From Leucaena leucocephala (Eukaryota > Streptophyta > Magnoliopsida > Fabales > Fabaceae), in assembly GCA_037074615.1 (NCBI GenBank), contig CM073534.1, positions 8,552,861-8,616,860 on the forward strand: a stretch of 64,000 nt of DNA, written 5' to 3'. The notes beneath the pieces are model-generated. The model was not told the DNA's origin and ran no database searches. It saw nothing but the letters and a program-made list of their open reading frames with translations. Positions 10,437 through 21,385 of the stretch are shown piece by piece (position 1 is the first letter of the stretch; each line of letters opens with the position of its first letter). A program made the translations under genes and the position numbers.

Positions 10437-13400
10437 TGTAATGCCTCTGAAAATTCATAGATAGAAAATCACTTTAACAAAGCATATATATATTCAATGC
10501 AGCAAATATCAATATGGAGCCATTAGCTGAGCGGTCAAGTGGTGGGAGTTAACTTCAGACGCCGTACCTCTTTCGCCATTTCTTCTGATCTATTTCAGCG
10601 AAACAGACAGAAAGAGAATGGCGATGGAAGCGTCACGCCACCAATTCCGTGTGCCTAAGCGATTGCTTCTGTCAGTATTCCTCCCACCTTGTTCTATCAT
10701 CGCTGACCTTTATCCTCCTCTGTTGTGTTATATATGTTCAGAGGTGTCGACAGGGAGAGAGGAAGAGAAGCGTCGTGGAATCCATCCCAATTTCATCTCC
10801 TCCCATTGTCCTGGCTGCTATCGATGTGCTTGTGCAGTCAATTGCCTCCGTCCACTTCCTTTTTCTGTACTGTTACTCACTGGTACTGTCACCTCATCTG
10901 TCATCAACAGAGACGTCGACATGCACGATGTTCCTGTTGCAAAGCATTGCTGTCGCGTTCCCTCTGTCGTTACTATAAAAATTCCAGACCTTCGGTGTTC
11001 TTCACAGTTGCTGTTGTTGAAAGTCGCTGTATGAATGAATATGCTAAGCTTCTCCAATGTCCCTCTGTTTTGCTTTCTGTAGGTTGTGTTGTGCCGTGAA
11101 GGTTTCTGTGGTGGGCTTGACGATGAAATAGATAGGTTAATATATATACATATATGAATGTAATTGAGGATGCTGCTGTTTTGAATGATATATATATTGT
11201 TTCTGTATGCGTTGTGATGGGATATATATATGTGACAATGCTGCCAAAATGAAAGAGAAAATAGAAGCATGTTTGTTTGGGTGAATATTGCTGAAGTTGT
11301 GAATGATATGTATATATATATATTGTTTATGCATGTGTTGTGTGTGTATGTATGTCTTGTCGCTATGCTATTGAGGAAATTCTGCAGGAAGAAATAGAAG
11401 AGGAGTTGTTAGATTTTGTGTTTTGGGGTTGTAGCTTGCTGTTTTGGATAGGTTTTAGGAAGGGTAATAATGATCCTTTAGAAGGAATGAGGAAATGGGA
11501 TAATGTAATTGAAGTTAATATGTTCAGGGTTAAAATGAAAGGCGATTATGTAATAAAGTGGTTTGGGTTTGAAGTGGAGGATTAATAGTGAATATTAGGT
11601 TGTTTATAGCTATGTTAGAATGATTTTTAAACTGAAAAGTCTTATATACATAGCTCCTAGAGCCCACAAAAGGATGATGTAATGGAATAGAGTTGGAAAA
11701 TTGAGAGTATACCTTTGTTTTCTGTTAAGGGCAGACACTGTTTGAGCTAGTAAGTGTTGGTTTTGTTGAATTTAATCTTTCAAATAAGTTTAGAAGATGT
11801 ATTAAAAGGGAAAGATTTGAGATTATAAGGAGTTTAGTTGTTTTAGTTGGGAAATATATATGGTTGCAATAGAACTTTTGGGAACTAATTAACATAGTAT
11901 TACATCTAAATCCATGCTCCAATGCTCAAGGACCTATATTGTAAATGGAAGTGTAAGGTTGGTAAAATAGTGATTGTATAATGGATTTAAATAAAGTCCT
12001 GTGGTGTACACGCAGTTGTTCTGTTTAGTGGTTATGAGGATTGAAAACCCTTACTATGTTTTACTTGATTCTTCGAATGAAGAGTTGCTTTAACTTGGAT
12101 ACTTGTTTAATAGCTATTGTTGTTGCTATTGGTATTGAGGCTATGCGAATTCTAAATTCTCTGAAGAGTACTTTGAATTTATTTCAGAATATGGAATTCC
12201 ATATTATAGATTGATAGCGTGTAATGAGATAAGATATAAAATTAAGGATGATTACTTTTGATGAAGCTTTGATCAGAAAGTTAATATATTATTCTGGGAT
12301 ATCAGGGAATTGAGAAGTGAAAATAATCAAAAGTTGATTGGCTGAAAAGAGTAAAGGTTTAAGAGCGTGTCAAGTGAATGAATAACGTCCCTTAGATTAG
12401 TATTTTAATAAATTGTTATTTGACTTAAAATATTGAATTTTAAATATGATTTATGAAAAGTAAGTTTTACGAATTCATAGTTTGAATTGTTAAAAATAAT
12501 TTTCTTTCAATTGGTTTACAAAAAGATTATGATTACATATGAAAATGGATGAAGAAGTTTTGGAAAAAGAATTTGGCAATTTTCACATTGAATTGATTTT
12601 ATTCATGAAATATTTCTATGTGAATTTCATATGTTTCCATTGTAACTTGATATTTGATTTTAAATGATCATGCAGGGGGTTTTTGAAATTCAAAATGATT
12701 TCACCAATGATTATTGCATTTGAAATGGTTGAGATCATTACATATGAAATGGACCCCACGCTGGTTGCTATCAGTAGTACTGTTAATCCTTGGTGTACCT
12801 TGGTTATCCGAGCTCGATAGATATTCGTGAATTTCGTACTCGCGCCAGTTATTCGTGGGATTTATTCTCGCACCTGTTATTCGTGAGTTTCGTACCTGCA
12901 CCTGTTATTCATAGGTCTCATACCTGCGTTTGTTATTCGTGGCTTCGGGCCTCGCCTGTTTGGTTATTTACCCTCATGGACTGTGTGTCCATGCCTGTTT
13001 TCGCCAGATTGGTTAGCTACCCTTGTGAAATTTGTATCCATGCCTATTTATATTCTGTTGAAGTCTTACAGAAAAATGATTAATTTGAAATGGTTATTTC
13101 AAATGATTACTTTAAATGGTTATTTCAAATAGTTTTCCTGAAATTAAAATGTTTATAGAAATGTTTGCATCAAATTACGAAACATTATGATTTATATTTA
13201 AACACGTTGATGCATTATTTATTTCCGCATTTTTAAATCTTGTTTTTGGGACATTATTCATGAGTAGATTATTTGGCTTCAGCTAGTGCAGTTGACCATA
13301 ATCCTCCCACTGAGCAGTTAAGAGCCTCCTTGCAGATCCAAAGCGTTATGTTTTACAAGACTACTTTTGACATAATTATTATGTATAAAGTACTTGTATT

Positions 13401-13689
13401 ATTTTAATAAAAGGGTAAATGGTCCATATAGTTTATAGAAAAGATTCTGGTTATTTTAAAAAAATGATATGAAAGATTTGAACGTTTGCAGTTTGTTGGA
13501 CGATTACCGGGAGATCAGTTATACAATGATGATTCTGCTGAAATTCCTACAGAGGATTTACATTTTGAATTCAGATTATAATACATTATGATTTTCATTT
13601 CAAACATTTTATTTAAAAGTTTTATGCTTAAGGAATATGAAGTTATTCATATTCTGTGCTGGTCACGGCTCAAATTTTGGGATATGACA
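10437..13689 (-). mobile_element. Solo LTR, 3253 bp, perfect TSD ATAAG
   Basis: The element has LTR-type ends (TG...CA) and a perfect 5-bp duplication ATAAG at 10432-10436 and 13690-13694. Block B has the uninterrupted site (one ATAAG at 23465-23469 followed by the same GAAGAGGGAGCTC sequence), which proves the borders. Orientation is inferred from the end beginning TGTCATATCCC on the minus strand. A diverged relative lies at 52601-55595 in the opposite orientation. Inside are short tandem units with TTATTCGTG and GGTTATTTACCCTC motifs (about 12826-13045). Open frames such as 10618-11034 and 11340-11585 are within the LTR and I do not regard them as genes. Long LTRs of this kind occur in plant Ty3/Gypsy elements, but no internal domain is present to classify it. 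Confidence 0.92.
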
Positions 13690-13870
13690 ATAAGCAAGAA
13701 GAGGGAGCTCTATTTCATAAGGTATGTAGCTCCAATAATTCACAACTCTTAAAAACAGAGCCTTCAATAATTTTTTAAATGGTAAAGTAGCACCCAATAT
13801 CCTGATCTTATTGTAGATAATAGCACAGCAAATTTTGTGGCTGGAATATATGATGAAATACAAGAATTTA
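13690..13870. repeat. Continuation of block A after the solo LTR
   Basis: Begins with the ATAAG duplication and carries the GAGCTCTATTTCATAAG / GTATGTAGCTCC sequence that also follows block B (from 23474) and occurs again at 20277-20400. The ends GAGCT/AGCTC form a small inverted repeat. Confidence 0.75.
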
Positions 13871-14054
13871 TGTAGATAGAATTAACTGATTAATAGTATT
13901 TATTAGCTATGATTTGCATTCCAAATTTACCGGCCATCCAATTATGAGGCTAGATTCTTCTTTGCTGTATATATGTACAATTGCTAGAATGAATGAAATA
14001 GAGTAGAAACATTCTCTCTGAATTTCCCTGCTGTCTCCAGAACCATGCCACACA
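13871..14054 (+). repeat. 5' LTR of Copia element 1
   Basis: Starts TGTAGATAG and ends CACACA, 184 bp, three bases before a primer-binding site. The start resembles the 5' ends of the two following Copia LTRs (TGTAGGAG at 16002, TGTAGAG at 17065). No matching 3' LTR is present in the window. Confidence 0.6.
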
Positions 14055-16001
14055 ATATGGTATCAGAGCCCACAACTGGTTCTACACATTCATCCACCAC
14101 AGAATCTAACAGCACTGTCACGTTCGATGGTAAGTCTTGTCTCAAAGTTGCCAACCTCGAAGGATTACATTCTTAATATACCGATCATATGACTGATAAT
14201 GTGTCGTTATTTACAAATTACCCTCCTACTTCATCACGCCTTATAGTTAAAATTGCTGATGCCTTTTATTCTTTGGTAGCTGGTAGTGATACCATTAAAG
14301 TCTCTCCTACACTTACTCTCCATGATATTTTGCATGTCCCAAAATTAAAGTGTAATTTATTATCTGTAAGCTAACTTAGTAAAAGAGAGCATTGTCATGC
14401 TAATTTCTTCGCTACACATTGTGCCTTTTAGGATTTATTCACGATGACGCCAATTGGTGTTGCTAAGGAATTTGATAGACTCTATTACCTGAATGACTAT
14501 CATCATCCAATATCTTACTCCTATAATAAAGTGTCTCCCCTCAACACTAGTAACATTGAATTGTGGCACAAGAGATTAGGTCATCCAAATTTTTAATATA
14601 TGTGCAAGATGTTTCCTTCTATTTGGTCAAATAAAATATCCGAATTTCATTGTGATTCTTGTGAGTTAACTAAACATCATCGCACCTCTTTTCCCAGTAC
14701 CACTTATCGCCTTTCTAGGCCTTTTTCCATCATCCACAGTGACGTGTGGGGTCCATCTCGTGCTCCTAATAGCACACATTTAAAATGGTTTATGACCCTT
14801 ATTGATGACCACATCAGTATTAGTTGGGCTTTCTTCTTAAAGGATAAAACTGAGGTCTGCCAAACGTTCATTAATTTCTATCACATGGTCCATACAAAAT
14901 TTGACACCAAAATTTAGACTCTCCACACTGATGATGGTACCAAGTTCTTCAATCACCCGTTATCCACATTTCTTACCCAACACGTCATCACCCATAAAAG
15001 TTCATGTCCCCACAGTCCTCAATAAAATGGGATTGTTGAATGCAAAAACAGACATATCTTAGAAACTGCTTGGGCACTTCTTTTTAGTAGCATTGTTCCT
15101 ACTTATTATTATGGGGATGATGTTATCCTTACTGCTACCTTCCTGATCAATCGCATGCCTTGCAGAACCTTATCTTTTCAAACCCCTCTCCAAGTTCTTC
15201 ACGAACATTTCCAGATACCTTATCTTGAGAATACCTTACCTCTCTAAGTTTTTGACTGTACCACCTTTATTCACATCCATTTTACCCATAAACTTGAACC
15301 CAAAGCTATGAGATGCATTTACCTAGGGCCTGCGGGGAATAAAAAAGGCTACAAATATTTTGGAGTAAACCTCTAACTACCCCAATAAATGCTGAGCCTA
15401 CACCTCTGACTACCCCAATAAATGTTGAGCCTATATTTTCTCACAATGAGACTAATATAATCTACACACTTGCCACAGGATCACGAGAAGAACTCTAGTT
15501 CAGGGGAAGACACTAACAAATGGGGATAAGTCTATACTCATAGAAATATAGACACAATAGATAATACTCTTCAAGTAACTGACACATCCCAAGAGTTTGA
15601 ACCAAGAGCAGACCCTGACCATGAGAGTGTTAACGAGGATCTTGATCTGCCCATAGCGATAAGGAAGCAAAAAAGATCATGTATTAGACGCCCGATTGAG
15701 AGCTTTGTTTCCTATCAGGCCTTATCATCAAAGTATTATGCTTTCATATCTCATCTTGACCAGATCAGGGTACCAGAGAATATAAATGAAGTTCTTGATA
15801 GTCCTAAATGGAGAAAAGCAGTAATGGAAGAAATAGAGGCATTGGAAAGTAACAACACATGGGAAGTAGTCGAGCTACCAAGAGGCAAGAAAGCAGTAGG
15901 TTACAAATGGGTGTTCACTCTAAAGTATCATGATGATGTGAGTCTTGACAAATACATAACCAGATTGGTGGCAAATCACTCAAGTTTACAGTATGGATTA
16001 C
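14055..16001 (+). mobile_element. Copia element 1 interior, degenerate and truncated
   Basis: Shortly after the primer-binding site the sequence jumps to the end of the protease region (YTDHMTDN, then HVPKLKCNLLSVS), so most of gag and the catalytic part of protease are deleted. There follow a GAG-pre-integrase segment (WHKRLGHPNF), an integrase core (IHSDVWGPSRAPN; LHTDDGTKF; NGIVECKNRH) and the first part of reverse transcriptase (WRKAVMEEIEALESNNTWEV, then GYKWVFTLKY). In-frame stops occur in the gag-pre-integrase, integrase and later parts. A short tandem duplication is visible at 15367-15440. The element ends inside reverse transcriptase, where Copia element 2 begins. It cannot move by itself. 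Confidence 0.88.
14058..14069 (+). other. Primer-binding site of Copia element 1 (tRNA-iMet type)
   Basis: TGGTATCAGAGC, complementary to the 3' end of initiator methionine tRNA, is the standard priming site for minus-strand synthesis in plant Copia retrotransposons. Confidence 0.9.
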
Positions 16002-16190
16002 TGTAGGAGATATTGGAATTAAAATCGAGAGATTACTGAGATTGATTGATGGAGGTTATTAAAATCATATCTTGTATTTATTTTCCATATTTTATGCTCG
16101 TAATCCCGCCTTAATTGGAATTCACTTAAGTGTATATATGTAACAGTGAACAGTAGAACAAATACAGAAGAAAGGGAATCTGGTCACGTT
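16002..16190 (+). repeat. 5' LTR (approximate) of Copia element 2
   Basis: Begins TGTAGGAGATATTGG directly at the break in the reverse transcriptase of element 1. A TATATATG promoter-like motif lies near 16132. The 3' border is uncertain because no primer-binding site is recognisable after it. Confidence 0.5.
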
Positions 16191-17064
16191 CAACCTCCGT
16201 CAAGTCACTAGTTTTGAAGGGTCAGCCATTGTGATTGTGTTGGAGCGTCTTACTGATGAAAACTATCTTGCTTGGAACCAGTCAATATTCCTCACTCTGG
16301 ACGGTCGCGATCGCCTGGAATTAATCTATAACAACCTGCCCTCCTCAGACGACGCCATTTCCCGACGACGGTGGAAGTCTGAAAATGCTATCATCACATC
16401 GTGGCTTCTAAATTCCATGCTTCCAGCTGTTCGAAGGAGCTTCATGTTTCACACCTCTGCCAAATCCATTTGGTGTGCTGTGAAAGAAGTATATGGGAAG
16501 CGTCCAAATACCTCCCTTCTTTTCGATCTTCGAGCTCATCTCTGGATGGTGAAACAGGGCCCTCATCTCCTCAATGCATATTATCTTGAGAAAACCACGT
16601 GGCAAGAACTGGACTTGCTCCAACAATGGGTTTAGAAGAATGCTAAAGACGGCACCGAATACCAACAGGCTCTGGAAGAAGAACGCCTCTTTGAATTTCT
16701 AGTGGCACTCAATCCTATGTACGATGAAGCTCACGGCTACATCCTCAGTCGCGTTCCCCTTTCCTCTGTGTAAGAAGCCTTCGTTCTCCTACTTGATGAA
16801 GAGTCTCGTCAGCAAGTGATACTCACCAACGGTAGAGCTCCTCAACCATCGCTTGAAGCTTCCGCTCTCACAGTTCGCTCATCTGACTCTAGCTCCAGGA
16901 AGGAATGCCCGACGTGTACACACTGCAACAAGCTGGGCCATACAAGAAATCGATGTTGGGACCTCCACGGTAAGCTACCTGACTAGAAGCCCAAGCACCG
17001 CAAGTCCAAAGGTCATCTCGCTGAGTCCACTGGTCCAGAAGAAAGGGATCTGAGTAGTGCTAAT
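16191..17064 (+). pseudogene. Copia element 2 gag polyprotein fragment
   Basis: From about 16231 the frame encodes a Copia gag (LTDENYLAWNQSIFLTLDGR, later SIWCAVKEVYG), and after two in-frame stops (16633-16635 and near 16771) it reaches a zinc knuckle CTHCNKLGHTRNRC (CX2CX4HX4C) near 16915-16955. Gag forms the particle that packages the element RNA. Protease, integrase and reverse transcriptase are absent, because the sequence passes straight into the LTR of element 3 at 17065. It is non-functional. Confidence 0.85.
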
Positions 17065-17256
17065 TGTAGAGATATTGTAGCGATATTATAGGAAATGTAA
17101 TATCCAGTAATTAGTACGTAATATTCTGTATTTAGTATAGAGGATACGATATGATATTATAGCATTAATGATTAGAGTTATCTATTGTATATAAATACCC
17201 CTCAGCACATCAATAATATTCAAGCATTCTACAAATATTTTCTCTCTGAATCAACA
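17065..17256 (+). repeat. 5' LTR of Copia element 3
   Basis: 192 bp beginning TGTAGAGATATTG and ending TCAACA, immediately followed by a primer-binding site. A TATA box (TATATAAATA) lies near 17190. No 3' LTR is found. Confidence 0.85.
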
Positions 17257-17268
17257 TGGTATCAGAGC
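17257..17268 (+). other. Primer-binding site of Copia element 3
   Basis: TGGTATCAGAGC directly abuts the LTR end CA at 17256; initiator-methionine tRNA type. Confidence 0.92.
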
Positions 17269-17842
17269 ATAAAGTTTAGGTGCACATCCGGCTATTTTTG
17301 ACGTCAGTTTCCTGCTGTTTTTGGTCTCTGTTTCTGACAGCACTGTTTACTACCGTTGCTCCACATTTTTCGACGTCAAGCCACGACACGCGCCAGCCAG
17401 GGACAGTCGCACAGTCCAGATCAGCGTTTTCCCAAAATTTTGTGGCCGTCTGAGCAGCGCGTGAGCGTCACGCGCCACCGTCAGCTTCGCCAGAACTTTC
17501 ACGCGCCGGCACGTGAGGCCATCTCCGGCGACCTTTTTCGACGGCGATTCACTCAGTTGGGCTCGACTCATCCTCCTTAGCATACCCCTGAAGTTTCGTG
17601 CCCTGGTTTTGACTGTCACATACTGGGTCTTCCGTCACTGATCCGTATTTTCCCGCGGCAGATTTTCTGTTTCTGATTCCAGATTAGTTTGTTCGTTATG
17701 GTGATTTTATTTGACCCCTGGAGTGGTCTTTCTCTACTGGCTTGAACATTTGTTCTTACGAGGCTCCCAGTGAAGCAACGGTAATCTAGTTCTTTTAGCT
17801 AATCGTTGTTTGGTTGATTTTATTAACACTAATCTGTTTTGG
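17269..17842 (+). other. Long leader of Copia element 3
   Basis: About 570 bp between the primer-binding site and the gag ATG. The first 300 bases are clearly more GC-rich than the surroundings, with several ACGCGC-type motifs. The open frames here on both strands (17356-17580, 17350-17619) are by-products of that composition. Confidence 0.6.
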
Positions 17843-18413
17843 ATGGCTGCAACTAAGTCTACAACAGTTTCTGAGATGGTTCCAATAGTCACTAAGATTA
17901 CGGAGTACAAATTAACCTGGAGAAATTATTCGTATTTATTTCTGAAGTATTGAGAAGGAAGATCACTTGACCGATGATCCTCCGGAAGAGAAAGATCCCT
18001 CTCGCAAGTCATGGTTAAGGGATGATGCACGACTTCTCTTACAAATTCGTAATTCTATTGACAGTGAGATCATGCCCTCTATTACTCACTGTGAATTTGT
18101 TAAAGAACTGATGGACTACTTGGCATTCTTATACTCCGGCAAGAATAATTTTTCTCGAATATATGAGGTTTGCAGGTCTTTCCATCGCGCAGAGATGCCG
18201 GATGATCGTCATCTTACAGCCTTCTTTTTGGATTTCAAAGGAATGTATGAAGAACTCAATGCCCTCATGCCTATTTCTGATGAGAGAAAGGTCAATGTGT
18301 CTCACCGAGAGCAGATGGCTACTATGAGTTTTCTTACTGCACTTCCGTCTCGATATGCGGCTGCTCGTTCTCAGATTTTATCTGGTGCTCATCTCCCTTC
18401 TCTTGTGTATTGA
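17843..18413 (+). pseudogene. Copia element 3 gag, N-terminal part (frameshifted)
   Basis: The ATG at 17843 begins MAATKSTTVSEMV, but a stop after about 35 codons and a frame change near 17950-17967 interrupt the gag. The following 148 codons carry the gag core (LLLQIRNSIDSEI, IYEVCRSFHRAE, then the NALMPISDER region). Another frame change occurs at about 18410, where the frame ends in TGA. Confidence 0.85.
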
Positions 18414-19263
18414 GAACTGAACAAATCTCTTCACCAGCCTCTACTGTGCCTACTAGCGCCTTGCTCAGTCGTGGTCAGAATAATACTCGTGGGTCACTTA
18501 ATCCTCGTGGTTCTACACCAGAGGGTTCTAATCAAGAGTCAAAAGATGTGATTTGTTACTACTGTAAGAAGCCTGGTCATACGAAATGTACGTGTCGTAA
18601 ACTCCAGAACAAACAGAATCGACAGAACTTTGCACATGTGGCCACGACTGCTAATGACACGGTTACCATTTCTACTACTGAATATGCTCAATTGAAGTCT
18701 AGCAATCCTCCTGCTAGTGCTGCTATTGCCACAGGTAATGAGGCTACTGCCCTTGTCTCTTATTCCTCCAAATGGATCATAGACTCTGGTGCTACTGACC
18801 ACATGACAGGTAACTGCTATCTCTTCTCTACTTACAATTCTTATGCCAATCCATATAACATTACCATTGCGGATGGTTCCCAATCCCGTGTCCTTAGTTC
18901 AGGCACAGTTAAACCTACCTCTTCTATTCATTTGGAGTCTGTACTTAATGTCCCTAACCTTGCTTTTAACATTTTATCTCCTAGTAAACTTACTCGTCAA
19001 TTAAACTGTTGGGTCTCACTTTTCCCTGATCATTGCTTGATACAGGATCTTTTGACTAAGAAGATTATTGGTAGAGGTTATGAATCTGGCGGTCATTACT
19101 TCCTTGATGATCAGGGGTCGCGTGCGGTAGCTTGTGCGGGTGGTATCACTCCTTTTGAAGTACATTGTCGTTTGGGTCATTTATCTTTATCATCGTTAAA
19201 AAAGGTTTATCCTCAGTTTCAGCATTTGTTGTCTTTAGAATATGAGTCATGTCAGTTTGCAAA
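18410..19263 (+). pseudogene. Copia element 3 gag zinc knuckle and aspartic protease
   Basis: This frame contains a CX2CX4HX4C nucleic-acid-binding knuckle (CYYCKKPGHTKCTC, near 18558-18600), the protease active site in WIIDSGATDHMTG (near 18770-18810; the D of DSGA is catalytic), and a GAG-pre-integrase segment ending in CRLGHLSLSSLKK. Protease cuts the polyprotein. A 1-bp frame change at about 19264 separates it from integrase. Confidence 0.9.
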
Positions 19264-20276
19264 AACATCACCGTCTTCCTTTAGTTTCTCGAGTCAATAA
19301 ACGAGCTTCGTCTCCTTTTGAGTTAGTACACTCTGATGTTTGGGGTCCATGTCCAGTTGAGTCCAAAGCTGGTTTCAAGTACTTTGTTACATTTGTGGAT
19401 GATTATTCCCGTACTACTTGGTTATATTTAATGAAAAATCGTTCTGAGTCGTTCTTTCACTTTTGTGCATTTACTGCTGAAATTAAGAATCAATTCAATA
19501 TGTCTATTCAAACTTTGCGCAGTGATAAAGCTAAAGAATATTTTTCTGAATCATTTTACTCTTTTATGCTTCAACACGGCATTCTCCATCAATCCTCTTG
19601 TGTGGATACGCCAGCTCAAAATGGCATTGCTGAAAGGAAAAATCGTCACCTTTTAGAGGTAGCCCGTGCTCTTCTATTTCAAATGACGGTTCCTAAATCT
19701 TTTTGGGCCGATACGGTCTCCACTGCGTGCTTTCTTATTAATCGCATGCCTTCCTCTGTTCTTGATGGTCATATTCCCTATACTACTCTCTTCCCTTCCA
19801 AACCTTTGTTTCCCATTGCCCCTAAGATTTTTGGGTGCGTGTGTTTTGTTCGAGATGTGCGTCTGAGTGTCTCTAAATTGGATCCTAAGTCTCTGAAGTG
19901 TGTCTTCCTTGGCTACTCTCGTGTTCAGAAAGGTTATAGGTATTTCTCTCCGTCTCTTAATCGTTACATGGTCTCTGCTGTTGTTACTTTTCAGGAATCT
20001 GTTCCTTATTTTGCGTCTACCACTTCAGCTCATGTTCCTTTACCTGTGGAGGAGGATACTCTTCTAGTATACTCTGTCCTTCCCTCTCCATCACCGGCCC
20101 CAGCTCCCGTACTAGCACCTAGTCAACCACCTTTGTCTCGGGTTTATACCAGACGTCTGAAGGACACAATTACTGCTGTTATGCCAGATTCTACCCTGCC
20201 ATTATCTACTTCTTCATCAGATCCTGCGACAAGTATTCCTCCGTCTAAGCCTGATTCGGTCCCTATCTCTGATATG
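19264..20276 (+). pseudogene. Copia element 3 integrase, truncated before reverse transcriptase
   Basis: The integrase core runs FELVHSDVWGPCPVE, FVTFVDDYSRTTWLYL, TLRSDKAKEY and NGIAERKNRHLLEVAR. The DDE acidic residues are recognisable, although the usual DNGGE context of the second one reads DKAKE. The Pro/Ser-rich linker that precedes reverse transcriptase follows, and the frame stops at 20277-20279, exactly where unrelated repeat DNA begins. Reverse transcriptase, RNase H and the 3' LTR are missing. Integrase joins element cDNA to the host genome; this copy is inactive. Confidence 0.9.
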
Positions 20277-21385
20277 TAGCTCTATTTCATAAGATATGTA
20301 GCTCCTATAATTCACAACTCTTAAAAATAGAGGTTTCAATAATTTTTTAAAGGGTAAAATAGCATCAAATATTCTGATTTTATTTCTCATATGCGGCCAG
20401 TAACTTAATCTTATTTGTGGTATAATTACACCCATAATCTTTTATTTTGTGCAATTTTACCTATAAACTTATTTCTTAAGTACCTAAAATTGCACCAAAT
20501 TAAAAAATTTATAGGTGAAATTATATCAAATTAAAAAGATTATAGGTGAAATTGTATCAAATTTAAAAGATTATAGGTTCACAAATAAGATTAAGATACT
20601 GGTCGTATTTAAGAAATGAGATCAAGATATTAGGTACTACTTTACCCTTATTTAAAAAGCAAGATTAAATAGAAATATAAAAAAAATCTAAAAGTTAAAC
20701 AAAACCAAAACAAAAAAGCAATTATAATAAAATAGGTGGTGTAACTAGATATTCACAGTCAACAGAAAATGAAAAAGAGAAGACATAAATTATATCATCA
20801 CAATCAACATCATAAAATCATATGAATAATAAATCACATATCCAACTAAACTTTAGAAATCCATTGAAGAAAACGAAATATTATAAAGAATAGTTGTTTC
20901 TAACAATTGAAAACTAAATTGTATCAACCATCAACCATTGCCTTATCCATATTTCCATCTTAAATGTATATCTAGGAGATGTCAAATGTATCAGAGGTGA
21001 AATAATTAACAAGTAATAAGAAAATATTACTGTAATATAATACCTTAATTGAAGGGCAATATATGGTTGATCGTAACTTTTTAGCCCAAGTTGGCATATC
21101 ATCTAAGCTTTTGAAGAGAGAAAGCAAGGCAACTGTTGACAATGTGATTATGAAGACAACAATTATTAATTATTATAAACAATAAATATCCTAAATAATA
21201 ACTATTACAATAATACAAAATTATACATAATAATAACATAAATAAGAAAATAAATGTTACTTTAACGTAAGAAATGCTAAGAGTCCAATTTCTTCTACCT
21301 ACAATAAGTAACTAATGTCAACACACAACATATGATGAAAAGTAAAGTAATGGACTACAATTTAGCTACAAAGATAATAAAGGAA
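20277..21385. other. Gene-free AT-rich repeat DNA between Copia 3 and block B
   Basis: 20277-20400 is another version of the sequence at 13695-13820 (CTCTATTTCATAAG to GGTAAAATAGCA). 20417-20590 contains short tandem and inverted units around ATTATAGGTGAAATT. The remainder (20640-21385) is AT-rich with no recognisable gene. Confidence 0.65.

Noticed and set aside
10520..10560. Possible tRNA (TAGCTGAGCGGTCAAGTGG)
   Set aside because: No B box and no acceptor-stem pairing can be formed nearby; only an A-box-like stretch inside an LTR.
10618..11034. Open frame of 138 codons with a good-looking start, as if a gene began here
   Set aside because: It lies entirely inside the solo LTR 10437-13689. 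The reading frame is not conserved in the related LTR at 52601-55595, and the protein has no recognisable domain.
11340..11585. 81-codon frame with charged, globular-looking composition
   Set aside because: Inside the same solo LTR and without any family resemblance.
17350..17619. GC-rich open frames on both strands in the Copia 3 leader
   Set aside because: Compositional; between primer-binding site and gag, with no domain.
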